From the NCBI GenBank assembly GCA_009801015.1, contig VHZZ01010132.1, positions 9,565-46,957 of the forward strand: a DNA stretch of 37,393 nucleotides. Reading direction: 5' to 3'. The stretch's first letter is position 1. The number at the start of each line of letters is the position of its first letter. The notes beneath the pieces were generated by a model that had not been told where the DNA came from, ran no database searches, and saw only the letters and a program-made list of their open reading frames with translations. The DNA is from Silene noctiflora. Taxonomy: Eukaryota > Streptophyta > Magnoliopsida > Caryophyllales > Caryophyllaceae. Below, piece after piece: positions 22,101-33,124 of the stretch. The translations under genes and the position numbers were made by a program.

Positions 22101-23674
22101 GTAGCAGAAGTCTTGCCTGAGCTGGAGCAGAAATCTGAGATAAGAGCATCAGACGAGTCGATGAAATTCCCAAGTGTTGTTTCTGATGTTATTGAGGAAA
22201 ACGAGCAAAAAGAAATCATAAGTGAACAGGACGCCTGCTTAGAACATGTGATAGGGCTTCCAGCGGAAAAATTATCCCCTGTAACTTCTCCTAGAAGTCA
22301 GATGACTGTGCCGGAATCTCATGGGACTCCTTCCAGCCAAGTGTCAGTTAAAGATAAAAGGAACAAAATTGGTAAAAGTGGGTCCAATACAAAACGTAGT
22401 TCCCTTTCTGCAGGTAAGAGATCTCCATCAAATCCAAATCTGGAGTCGGGCTCAAGACGTAGTGTCGAGCATTTGGCAAAAGATCATAAAAGTGGCAAGA
22501 GAAGAAATTCTTTTGGCTCAACAAAGTCTGATGCTGATCAGGAGCCTAGAGACAGTAATAGTCAAAATTCTGTACCAAGCTATATGCAAGCCACCAAATC
22601 TGCTAAAGCTAAAGCTCATTCCCCTAGATCTAGCCCAGATTTCCATGATAAGGAGGTCAACTCTAAGAAGAGACCATCATTATCTGCTGCTGGTGGGAGG
22701 CAGGGTTCTCCTCGTGTTCTACGTTCACCTTCTGAAGCAGTGCAGGGTGCAAAAACTAATGGTTCCCATCCTTCTAGCGGTAAGTTTTAGATTCATTTCG
22801 CACAAATTCTCATGAGATGGTCTCGTGATAAGATGTTCACGAGACTGACCAATATTACTCCATCGTTTATTTATTTATTATCATATGGAGTAGTTTTTAG
22901 GGACATTTCTTTAATGCCCCTAACACAGGGATAAAGTTCCATACATCTGCTTATGTGGACCATGGTTACCGAATTCGCTATGAATACGTCCTTACCAATT
23001 CGCGATTCGCTCTTATAGAATGTGTGTTATATGCATTTTCAGTAAGCAACATAATAGAATTCGCTTTTAACCATTCGCGATTCGTAGGGCACCGAGCGAA
23101 TTCGGTAACCATGATGTGGACCCCCTACTCCGCAACTTGCATGAGCTCTCGAGGCACTTGGTGGTTGTTGATAAATTTTAGGATATTTTCTCCGTTCTTG
23201 TGAACAGTAGAAAGCTTGTTTTGCAACAATGAAAGTCCAAACCAATAGTGTTTTAGAGTAGGACTATAGATGAGGAGCACTAGGACCTCTGCATTGCACA
23301 AATATGGTTTATAATTGAATCAAATATGTTTGGTTAGTTGCCCTGGACTAGCCTAGTCGTGGTTCGTTTTCCAAGCTTTTCTTTTTTCGGGGGGATAGCT
23401 TTTTGGAAGGGAATCCAAGGATTTTCTAGTTATATGCAGATTAGATTAGAGGGGAAATCCTTTAGCCAAGGGTATCATCCAGGCCATGGAAGTTGTGTCC
23501 TCGTTAGTGAAATCACGAAGTGAAGTTCTTTTTTCCCTATGTTTTAATTAGTAATTAATTATCATTGGACGTATTCATCCTTGCGCCGGTTTTATGTCTT
23601 ATTATGTCTTCTGGTGTGGAATGGATTGTTTAACTGAACTGTTCCTTTTTACAGAGAGGAAATGGCAAAGGTGA
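19194..23674 (+). CDS. IQD: IQ-DOMAIN (IQD30/31/32-type) calmodulin-binding protein
   Basis: The six exons are 19194-19313, 19459-19938, 20048-20203, 21077-21148, 21258-22779 and 23655-23674, giving 789 residues. The start MGKSSSCLKMVACG, the basic DKRGWSFRKKSARHN block near 45-59 and the final WQR are typical of the IQD30/31/32 clade. The IQ67 region spans about 189-250 and includes ITLQASIRGFL, VVMLQAVIRGHLVRR and GIAKVQALVRAQ. An intron interrupts the first IQ motif exactly where the family conserves one. A DUF4005-like segment (PSYMQATKSAKAKAHSPRSS) lies near 715-735. The middle is long, acidic and probably disordered. IQD proteins bind calmodulin and act as scaffolds at microtubules or the plasma membrane. 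The last coding exon is only 20 bp, so exon 5 read-through would end in GKF instead. Introns 3 and 6 hold repeats. Confidence 0.95.
20350..20960. repeat. GC-richer repeat remnant in IQD intron 3
   Basis: Within an 873-bp intron, this block is richer in GC than its flanks and carries words such as AAAGCGAGCCTTGGGCG, GTGCCTTACAGACAAGGCAC and CACGCCTTGTGCTTTG. Similar AAGGCACAAGGCGC words appear at 33.1 kb. Such words are common in plant MITE remnants, but no clear termini or target duplication are visible. Open frames here have no recognisable domain. Confidence 0.45.
22962..23114. mobile_element. hAT-type MITE in IQD intron 6
   Basis: The terminal inverted repeats are an 18-bp exact match: ATGGTTACCGAATTCGCT at the left and its complement ending ..GGTAACCAT (then GA) at the right. 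TGTGGACC flanks both sides exactly (22954-22961 and 23115-23122), an 8-bp target duplication as hAT transposases make. The element is about 153 bp, and internal words ATTCGCGATTCG occur twice. The intact flanking repeat suggests a recent insertion. Confidence 0.9.
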
Positions 23675-25443
23675 GAGGTGTAAATGAGGAAGAGGGAATA
23701 TGCAACTATGCTAGTAGCATCATTGTTCCACGTGGTACCTGGATCATTCAACCGAGTGTTTTAGATTGGTTTGTGAGATTAACGATTCTCCATTAGAAAT
23801 TGACTTGTTTCTTCTTGTGTACATTATAGTTACACTGTAATTTTTATACTGTGTTTTATTTGAGAGTTTGGAACATCAGGGGTTGCGCATGTTTTTGATG
23901 ACAAAATTTCATATGTTATTGTGAATTATTGATTTTGGAATCTAGTCGTAATGAGGTCTGTATGGCAAGTCTGGCTTACTCTGGTTCTCTTGCAATGAGA
24001 AATCATAGGAGTTATATGAGTTATGGTTCATCACAGGTTATGGCTCTTGGGTGTCCGTCTCTTGAAAAATGGCTGGTCCTGCAGATTGTTGTGCTAAAAA
24101 AGGTCGCAGTCATCTGAAATCTAATCTACAAGTCAAAATATTCGGGCTGACTATAGTGCCTACTCTGCTTTTGAAAGTTTGACAATTTGGATGAAAATGG
24201 AAAGGGTGAATTTCTGCAACGAGTTGAGTTGTGGTGAGATGGAGAGGAAATGGACGGATCTTGTATTCTTGAAATCTAGATTGAAAAATTGTGAATGAAA
24301 ATAATGAAGATTAGGGGAATATTTGTGGTGCATGGTCCCTTTCCGCGATATTTTCGAAACTTGTAAACGTATGCCTTTTTTTTTTTTTCAATGTTAATTC
24401 TCTTTTTTTTTTTTTTTTTGCATAGTCAAGCTATTGAACGTATTTGACTGCCATTTGAATAAGTTAACTAAATATTCAATAGTTTAAATACTATGAAGAG
24501 GTGGGTAAAAGGGGACAATTTTGATAAATATATATACTCCCTTGATGATGTTCCACAATTGTTTTGGATAAAAAATTAATATGTATGACAATATGGGGAG
24601 GAAAGTGAAAGAAGAAAAAAAAAAAAAGGCGAAATCACAAATTATTATTACCACAAATGATAGATAAATAAGCGGTACAAAATGACATATTTCTGTGAAT
24701 GTGAATTTGTATTTTAAAAATGTGGAACATTATTTATTATTATTATTATTATTATTTATAGAGCCTATTATTTAAAAAGATGAAAATTAGATGAGGATGT
24801 TGCTGACAAAAGTAAAGAGTAGGTGGTTAATGTAAAAGAATGTGACATTATAGGGTGAAAAATAAAGATTGATGTTTTGGCGAGTGGAAAGCATAGTGGG
24901 GAGTCTGGGGACTGGGGAGGTAAGAAGAATGTAAGTACAAGTAGATTGAAGAAGATAGAGAAGAATGAAAGAGAAGTGAAAGGAGGGGTGAATGGTAATT
25001 GACTATTTGAATAGCAAATAAATAAATAAATAAAAAAATAAAATAAAAAAAATAAAATTAAGAAAAAAGAAGTCGTAGTGGGAAGCGTAGGAGATTAGAG
25101 AGAAGGGTGAAATCGCTGACCAGTCTCCGCTCTGCTCTCTCTTCTTATTGTCTTTCTATTCTCTCTCCTTCCCTTGGCTTCCCTTCTTCCCTTGGCTTCC
25201 CTTCCCTTCCCTTGAGACGCTCTTTCTTTACTACTACTTGATTCTCCCTTCCGCCTTCATCGAAGCTCTATCAATTATTCATTCAATTATTAGAAGCTGT
25301 CATTACTCATTGGATTGGAATTTGTTAGATAGATAGATACATACATACATACATATATAGGGTAGGGTTGACTTGACTTGTCTTGTCTTTTTAGATAATC
25401 ATTCAATCAATCAATCAATCAATTCGATGAAGTTGTGTTAGAA
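23675..25443. other. IQD 3' region and SERK promoter/leader
   Basis: The IQD 3' UTR probably covers a few hundred bases after 23674. No gene is supported in this 1.8-kb stretch. It contains two poly-T runs (about 24377-24389 and 24402-24419), a probable Stowaway remnant (24537-24737), an ATT microsatellite (about 24732-24757) and A/T-rich runs near 25020-25070. From about 25100 a TCTCT/CCCTTCC-rich segment and short GATA, CATA and CAAT repeats probably form the SERK leader. Confidence 0.6.
24537..24737. mobile_element. probable Stowaway MITE remnant
   Basis: The left end CTCCCTTGATGATGTTCCAC follows TA. A mirrored block, AATGTGGAACATTATT, occurs at about 24719-24734, where an ATT microsatellite replaces the expected terminus. 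The arms share ATGTTCCACA. No coding content. It lies about 700 bp upstream of the SERK start codon. Confidence 0.55.
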
Positions 25444-28400
25444 ATGGTGAAGGTTTGGGTGTGCTTCATCATAACTTGCTGCTACTTGTTTGGATCTGCC
25501 TCTTCTAATGCCGAAGGTATCACCTTTCTCTTCTTTTATCTTAATTTCATTATTAAATTGTATGTATGTATGTATGTATGTATGTATGTATGTATGTATG
25601 ATACAATACAACAACTACTACTTACAGGTGATGCCCTCAACGCCCTTCGAGTCAATTTGAATGATCCAAACGGGGTCTTACAGAGTTGGGATCCTACCCT
25701 CGTCAATCCCTGCACTTGGTTCCATGTTACCTGCAACAGCGACAACAGCGTTACCAGAGTGTATGCTTTCCTTTCCTTTCCTTTCCTTTCCTTTTTTAAT
25801 CATTCCTTCTTTTCATTTCCTCCTTTTCTTCTTAATCATTCTTTCATTTCTGCTCCCTCCCTCCTCAGTGATCTTGGTAATGCTAACTTGACCGGTACAC
25901 TTGTTTCTAACCTCGGTCAGCTTCCCAACCTTCAGTACTTGTAAGCACCCTCGCACCTTCTTTTTCCTTTATATTCATTCATTCATTATACACTATCTAC
26001 TCTTGACGTATTCGTCTTCTTATTATTATTTACAGGGAACTTTACAGCAATATCATCAGTGGTCCTATTCCCTTTGAACTCGGAAATTTGACCAACTTAG
26101 TCAGCTTGGATCTCTACCTTAACAAACTCACTGGCCCTATTCCCGACACACTCGGCAAGCTTCAAAAATTGCGTTTCTTGTATGATTTTGTATACATTCT
26201 TCCTTATCATCTTCCGTCTCCCATTCTCTCTACTATTAGATTAACACTTTCTCTTGTCTCAATCTTATGGACGCCCGACAGGCGGCTAAACAACAACACC
26301 TTGTCAGGAGAAATACCAAGATCATTAACAGCTATCGTCACTCTGCAAGTCCTGTCAGTATTCAACTCATTTTCTCTATTCACTAACTATACTTCATTGC
26401 TTCATATTACAATTTCTATCTACAATATCATATAAGAGGCATATAACATTCTATTTTTTCCTTCACTATTGAAATGCAGTGATTTATCATACAATCATCT
26501 ATCAGGATCGGTTCCTATCAATGGCTCTTTTTCACTGTTTACCCCCATAAGGTCAAATGCCTTCTCCTCATTGCCTCAATATAATAATCTCCATTGTTTT
26601 GAGGTCATGTAAACGTTCGTCTTTGGTTGCTGTCATGTTTCTTGTTTCCAGTTACAAGGGCAACATCAATCTGAAAATGCCACCAACGCCAACACCTCCC
26701 CCTATTCAAACGCCATCTGGTTCATCTTCAGGTATCTCATTTTCTGTCTCAACATCCACACCATCCAATTTGTAGACTTTACTCCCTACTCCCTACAAAT
26801 TATTTTATTGTAAAATTCATTTTGCTTCCCTAATTCCTACATCCTGCGATGTTTTCTCAAATTCTTGCACTTGTTCTTTCTTCCCTTTGATAATCGCCAA
26901 CCACCCTTCCCCCTGTTTCGTACTCCGTATCTGTTTGATGGTAGGCAAGTACTATAAGGGTGTGTTTGGATTCAGGGATTTGGAAGGAAAAGAAAGGGAG
27001 GGAGAGTAGGGGATTTAAAATCCCTTGTTTGGATAGCAAATAAGGGTGGAGGGAAATAAAGGAGGAAAGATTTGGAGGGATCCACTTTCCCTCTTTCAAA
27101 GCAAATCAAAATCTCTTCACAATAGGCAAGATTTGGAGAGAAATTGTATACAAACACCCATACTCCCATTTCCCCTTCCCTTCCTTTCTCTTCCCTCCTT
27201 CCCCCTCCCCTCCCTTTCCCTCCACTTTTGTTATACAAAAGGTGTGTTTGGATTGAGGAATTTGGAGGGAAAGGGAGGGGAGGGAATTGGAAGGATGAAA
27301 AATCCATTGTTTGGTTCGCAAAATGAAGGTAGAGGGATTTGGAGGGAGGAGAAATGGATCCCTCCATCTCCCTCCTACAAGGCAAATTAAATCCTCACCA
27401 ACATGGGAAAGATTTGGAGGGAAAATCACCTCCTCCATTCTCCCTCTCCTTCCCTTCCTTTCCTTTTCCTCCTTCCCCTTCCCTTTCCCTCCTTTTTTTT
27501 CCTATCCAAACAAGGCTTAAATATTGTGCATCTACTTTTTTTGTATCTTTTGTCACTCGAAGACATAATGCTGGTGGTTAATATACCTTAATAATGTTGT
27601 GCATTAACTGTAGTATGTAGTGTAAAATCAGCATGGCTTTACATCAACCCTTCCCTTTACTTGAAAAAACAGAAGGCTTATTGCTTGTTTGGATTGGGGG
27701 ATTTGGAAGGAAAAGAAAGAGAGGGGGAGCAAGGGATATAAAATCCTTTGTTTGGTTGGCAAATGAGGGTGGAGGAATTTGGAGGGATCAATTTTCCCTA
27801 CTCCAAGGTAAACCAAATCCCTCCATCATAGGAAAGATTAGGAGGTAAATTGTATATTTGTATCCAAACACCCATACTTCATACGCCCTCCCTTTCCTTT
27901 ACCCCTATCTCCTTCCCCTCCCTTTCCCTCCTATTTTGCTATCTATCAAGCCCTTGATGTTCCCTTGAAACCATAATTTTTAAGAGGTGGATACTTTCTA
28001 ATGCATTTACCTTTAAATGACTTTCCAGGCGCGAATAGCGCTACTGGAGCCATTGCTGGAGGTGTTGCTGCTGGTGCAGCTCTACTGTTTGCAGCTCCTG
28101 CGATCTCCCTTGCTTGGTGGCGGCGAAAGAAGCCTCAGGATCATTTCTTTGATGTTCCGGGTCAGTGGAGATGTCTAAAATAGCCTTTTTTTTTTTACTT
28201 ATTTCATTAGATTTCAGATTATATTCTTCTTTGCCTGGCTGCAGCTGAAGAAGATCCAGAAGTGCATTTGGGACAACTAAAAAGGTTTTCCTTGAGAGAA
28301 CTGCAAGTTGCCTCGGATAACTTTAGCCACAAAAACATCCTTGGTAGAGGTGGCTTTGGAAAAGTTTACAAGGGCCGACTGGCTGACGGTTCTCTTGTCG

Positions 28401-29663
28401 CAGTCAAGAGGCTGAAAGAGGAGCGCACTCAAGGGGGAGAACTCCAGTTTCAGACCGAAGTTGAAATGATTAGCATGGCTGTCCATCGGAATCTTCTTAG
28501 GTTGCGTGGTTTCTGCATGACACCAACAGAACGATTGCTTGTTTATCCGTACATGGCTAATGGCAGTGTTGCTTCTTGTTTGAGAGGTAGCAATCATCTT
28601 CTGGTTATTGTTGATTCTATTGATGTACTTCCACGGAATTTATGTCTGTGTGAATGACAAATGGATCCTCAGTTGTCATATACTCATATCCCTTCACTTG
28701 CCTCCTTTTTTTTTTCCCTCTCAAATACCAATATGTATTGTCTTGTCTAAAGATGAGTGAGGTTGTTGATACTTTGGATGTATTATATGTGTGGTTATGA
28801 TGATTGTAGAGCGCCCAGAGTCACAGCCGCCTCTTAATTGGGAAATTAGGCAGCGAATTGCACTGGGAGCAGCAAGAGGGCTTGCTTACTTGCATGATCA
28901 CTGCGACCCAAAAATTATCCATCGTGATGTGAAGGCTGCTAACATATTGTTAGATGAGGAGTATGAAGCAGTTGTTGGGGACTTTGGACTGGCCAAACTT
29001 ATGGACTACAAAGATACTCATGTCACTACAGCGGTACGAGGTACAATCGGGCATATAGCACCAGAATACCTGTCAACTGGAAAATCTTCGGAGAAAACAG
29101 ACGTCTTTGGCTATGGTGTTATGCTTCTTGAGCTCATCACGGGACAGAGGGCATTTGATCTTGCCCGGCTAGCCAATGATGATGACGTTATGTTACTCGA
29201 CTGGGTATGTCATATATTCCACATATTAGTCTATCATTTACGAACCAAATTTTTAGTCACTGCAAGTAACCTACCTTTCTAACGTGGAGTTTATGTACAG
29301 AAAATATTGACTCCTAATACCAACGTTTGTCATTGATGTTATAATGATCAGGTAAAAGGACTTCTGAAAGAGAAGAAGTTGGAGACCTTAGTTGATGCCG
29401 ATTTACAGGGTAATTATGTTGAGCCTGAAGTTGAGCAGCTTATTCAAGTTGCATTGCTTTGCACACAAAGCTCTCCAACCGAACGTCCAAAGATGTCGGA
29501 GGTCGTTAGAATGCTTGAAGGTGATGGATTGGCTGAGAGGTGGGAGGAATGGCAAAAAGAGGAGATGTTTCGCCAGGATTTTACCCACATTCCCCCTGGC
29601 TCTGACTGGCCTGTTGATTCCACATCGAACCTTCGCCCAGATGAATTGTCGGGTCCTAGATGA
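25444..29663 (+). CDS. SERK: SERK/BAK1-type LRR receptor-like kinase
   Basis: The eleven exons are 25444-25516, 25628-25760, 25869-25940, 26036-26179, 26282-26353, 26480-26551, 26652-26731, 28029-28160, 28245-28586, 28810-29204 and 29352-29663, giving 608 residues. The order is a signal peptide (1-23), an N-terminal cap with [10 protein letters not shown], five LRRs each split by phase-2 introns, a Pro/Ser-rich stalk, a transmembrane segment (about 221-243), then the kinase. Kinase landmarks are GRGGFGKV (293-300), Lys314, HRD 411-413, DFG 431-433 and activation-loop threonines 443, 446, 447 and 452, which align with BAK1 Thr446/449/450/455. The C-terminus is LSGPR. SERKs are plasma-membrane co-receptors for brassinosteroid, peptide and immune receptors. 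Oddly, the usual stalk cysteine pair (LCGP...PCPG) after LRR5 is absent, and the sequence there reads [17 protein letters not shown]. Intron 7 (1.3 kb) holds three MITE copies. Confidence 0.97.
26958..27950. mobile_element. cluster of three related MITE copies in SERK intron 7
   Basis: Copies start at about 26958 (GGGTGTGTTTGGATTCAGG), 27241 (GGTGTGTTTGGATTGAGG) and 27682 (TGCTTGTTTGGATTGGGG). Each continues with GGAATTTGGA(A/G)GGAAA, a TTGTTTGG core and a long C/T-rich tract, and they end near 27240, 27515 and 27950. CTATCCAAACAAGG (27502-27515) and TATCCAAACACCC (about 27862) are complements of the start. The first two copies abut. Target duplications are not clear, so superfamily and exact borders are uncertain. 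Open frames here are low-complexity. Confidence 0.7.
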
Positions 29664-29931
29664 TACGGACTATGTTTCTGTTGGTACTTGGTCGTATCCT
29701 TCATGTATCTTCAAGTCTTTCCAAATCTGTTCAATTTTAGAAAAAATATTTTCATTTGTGAATGGGTTCTACCTTTCATTTTTCCTGTTTTACCAGATGG
29801 TAAATTACTGTTATGTGGTGTCGATAAGGTTGTAAACTTTGTAAGAATGTAGGTTCAGTCATTCAGGGAATTACATAACGTACATTCCGTAGTTTCATTC
29901 AAGCTTTGTGCCGTTTGTTTTTCTAATTAAA

Positions 29932-30015
<84 letters not shown>

Positions 30016-30956
30016 TTTTACCAGTAGACCACAAGTCGACAACTGAGTCATGATTGCAAAGGTTCCCAGAAGTCTAGAACAAGGTCCTCAGTGCATGGTT
30101 TTTACGTGGTGAATAGAGGTGGCCACGGGCTGGGTCCGGGTAAGTCAGGGTTGACCCACCTAAGTGACCTAACCATTCCTCGGTTTGAGGGAGGATTGAT
30201 CCCTTCACGAGATTTTTAAAATTTCCAGAAATCGATAATGTAAACCGAAATGTCGATATTTGAAGGACTTAAAGCAACATGTTTTTGAGTAATGGGTCTG
30301 ATCCCTTGACAAGAGTTTCTTCATTTACCGTAATTGAGACGCCTCTCAAAATAGAAATTTTACGACACTGTTCAATTTGCATGATAATTTTTTAAATTTA
30401 AATATTCTTTTCAAACCAAAATACGAAGATGAAAAAAATATGAAAAATTAATAAGTTGTCAATTTAAAATCAATGAATAATATGACTAATTTAAAAAAAT
30501 TGTACGCTGTGCATGCATTGAGCGGGTCTGATACTAATGTTGATATTATTTATATGAATATGGATGGATAGAAAAATAAAAAAATTAAACTCGGATATAA
30601 ATAAATATGAATACGATGGGAAGAAACATTGGGTGAATGATATTGTGTCGGGTCAGTTTGGATTATGGATGAAGCTTGAATTGATGGGTGGGGTTATTTG
30701 AGTGGGTCAATTTGGGTGATCAACTTGGGAGTTGTGATCCACCCACAGGAAAGGACGGTATGTGCAAGTGTGAAACTGAAAGCACATCCAACATCCAAAT
30801 TCCAAGACCATCTGTTTATTTATTTATTTTTTGGTTAAAAAAAAAGGTTGGGGTTTGTGTGGCGCCGCTACCACAAATCCAGAATCTTAATAATTGATTG
30901 AAACCTCAGGGAGGAGGTTTGGTTAGCAGCAGCAGAAGCAGCAGCAGCCTCCTGTT
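29664..30956. other. SERK 3' region and promoter of the RING gene
   Basis: The SERK 3' UTR probably reaches about 29900. A long TA microsatellite follows (29933-30011). At 30114, TAGAGGTGGCCACGGGC resembles the end of a hAT element, but no opposite end was found. Blocks rich in GGGTC and TTTGGGT at 30650-30720 may belong to the same degraded repeat. The last bases before 30957, rich in AGCAGCAGCAG, are probably the leader of the RING gene. No gene supported. Confidence 0.6.
29933..30011. repeat. (TA)n microsatellite, about 39 repeats
   Basis: An uninterrupted alternating TA tract of about 79 bases lies 270 bp after the SERK stop codon. Such tracts form cruciforms easily, vary in length between individuals, and their assembled length is often unreliable. 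Confidence 0.97.
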
Positions 30957-31326
30957 ATGGCAGAAGCAGAAGCACAAGCAGAATACTGGTGCCACCACTG
31001 CGATAAACGCGTTTCGGTGGAATCCGTTGGTGATGATGAACCCGATCTCATCTGCTCCGATTGCAAGTTCGGTTTCGTCGAATCCATATCATCATCTGCT
31101 GCTCCTGCTCCTGTTCCTATTCCTGTTCCTGTTGTTGTTGATGATGATGATATTGACCAACCTACCCTCGGCTCTCAATTCCTTCAGGTCCTCCGCCTTC
31201 TCGCTCAAGTCTCCAACGACGATAACCCCCAACCACCACTTTTACCGGAACCACCTCAACTACCTTCTTCTGATCCCAACGATCTCCTTCGTATCCAGAT
31301 CGACCACCTTATACAAGATGACGAGA

Positions 31327-31362
<36 letters not shown>

Positions 31363-32012
31363 TTGATGATGAAAGTGTTCGCAGCGTTGAGATAGAAGGT
31401 GGTGATTCCGACACTGATGAGGAACAGGAAGATGAAGAGGATGCCCTCCGCCGTCAACGCCGCGACTTGCTTCGCCTCCGTCTTCGCGATTTCGCCACCC
31501 GTGCCCGTACTGGTGGTGGCAGGAATCGTATTCTCGACTGGGCCGACATTCTCATGGGCCTCGACAACTATTCCAATTCCAATTTCCGGGACAGGGATCC
31601 CTATGTAGGCAACCCGGGGGACTACGTCAACGACGCTGAGTACGAGGCTCTCCTCCAGAACCTCGCTGACTCTGAGGGCCGCAGAGGTGCTCCACCCGCT
31701 TCCAAGGCCGCAGTCGAGGGACTCAAGTCCCTCCACATCAACGATGAACAAGCCTCATTCGTCTGCGCCGTATGTAAGGAGTGTGTCTCTGTTGGGGAGG
31801 TTGTCAAGGAGATGCCCTGTGCTCACGCCTACCACACCGATTGCATACTGCCTTGGCTTGCTGCCAGGAACACCTGTCCCGTTTGCCGCTTTGAGTTGCC
31901 CACAGATGATCCCGACTATGACCACCACAAGACAACAACAACAACTACTACTACTACTACCACTACTACTACTTCCTCTTCTACTTCTACTTCTTCTGCT
32001 GCTACATTTTAA
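30957..32012 (+). CDS. RING-H2 E3 ubiquitin ligase with N-terminal zinc ribbon (CIP8/RING1-like)
   Basis: One exon encodes 351 residues. An N-terminal zinc ribbon has Cys12, Cys15, Cys33 and Cys36 (YWCHHCDKRV and CSDCKFGFVE), as in plant CIP8/RING1-like ligases. The RING-H2 finger uses Cys270, Cys273, Cys288, His290, His293, Cys296, Cys307 and Cys310 (CAVCKECVSVGE and CAHAYHTDCILPWL). WL after the sixth ligand is typical of E2-binding RING fingers. It should transfer ubiquitin from an E2 to unknown substrates in the cytosol or nucleus. A (GAT)n run encodes 11 Asp near residues 125-135, and ACA/ACT codons encode 14 Thr near the C-terminus, both likely length-variable. The ATG is the first in frame with the zinc ribbon and follows an AGCAGC-rich leader. 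No introns interrupt the CDS, which is common in this family. Confidence 0.93.
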
Positions 32013-32239
32013 TGTTGATTTCAACCATGGGAAGATGACAAAGGTGAGGTCTATCTTATCCATTTCTGTTCCCATATTTCTGTTTCTTGTTCCTGCACTT
32101 GTTTATTCTTGTTCCTTCTCTTTCGTTCTCTTTTGCCTTCGTCGCTCTATTGGATGCTATCATATGGGTTTGCAATGTAAATACCTTTATTTCCGGCTTT
32201 CTTATTATCTCTATTTTAGGGCGTTGCCTTCATCTTATC

Positions 32240-32245
32240 AATAAA
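32240..32245 (+). terminator. probable polyadenylation signal of the RING gene
   Basis: AATAAA occurs 228 bases after the stop codon, in ATCAATAAAGTTACC. The preceding region is T-rich, as in plant 3' UTRs. Plant polyadenylation signals are loose, so the actual cleavage site is unproven. Confidence 0.45.
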
Positions 32246-33124
32246 GTTACCTAGTTGGTTGCTGGCCATTTAGACCATTTGTTTATGTCCCAAGCTTTGT
32301 AGCCTTGGAATTAGTCCACTCTTCTTAACCTCACTAAACCCTAAGCGACAACTGTCGATACCAAATAACCACTCTTCTTATTTCATTTTGATCATCTTCT
32401 GTACACAGTTTTAAACTACACTTGTGCAATGGAAGAAGTTGCTGATCAAGTTAGAACTGACAAGTTTATTTTCTCAATTTTAGTTCTTTGGACCTAACTT
32501 GTTCGTGACGAGTGTTCTAATTAGGCAATGATAACTTCATGAGGTGAAACTTGAAAGGCACAAGTCTGTGTCTTAAAGGAAGCACCCGAGCTCACATCCT
32601 ATATGAAACGATTCTAGTACTCCACTTATTTTTGCATTCACCTTTCATGTCTTCTTTCCAGACCCTATCTCTGTGTAACTGAGCCATGGTCACTTGATCA
32701 CCCCTTGGAGTCATTTTGATACCATCCGATTAAGTTTTTCCTATTGGTGATTCTTAAGCTTAGTTCAAAGACAAGCATCTATGCATCTGAGTTAGTATAC
32801 TCCTACAGTCATTCTGCAAATGCTGCTTTGTTGTAAGCTGCACTTCAGGACGTTTTGCGAGGAATGTCAGGGAATTGTAAGTTTGTGATCTTGAGCATTC
32901 TCAGTGTATATTGTATAGTCAAGTCATCATCAACAGACAGCGTGTTCTTAGACTGCTGAGATGGAGATGTGTCTCCGAGGACATTGTTGTCATGTGAATT
33001 GTTTGACAAAGCTCAGGTTGATTAGTTTGGAAAAGGAAATTAAAACAAATTTTCAAACACATTGAATGTGTGTATAGCTAATTGTTTTAGGTATGAAACG
33101 ACTTACCTGGGTCTAGGGCTTTAT

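Noticed and set aside
21584-22219. 211-codon minus-strand frame over IQD exon 5
   Set aside because: Ser/Thr-rich antisense shadow of the acidic IQD exon.
23929-24117. 62-codon plus-strand frame after the IQD stop
   Set aside because: Most likely 3' UTR or spacer; no domain and no splice connection to IQD.
26857-27848. Many overlapping open frames in SERK intron 7
   Set aside because: By-products of purine/pyrimidine tracts in the MITE cluster; Pro/Ser/Phe-rich only.
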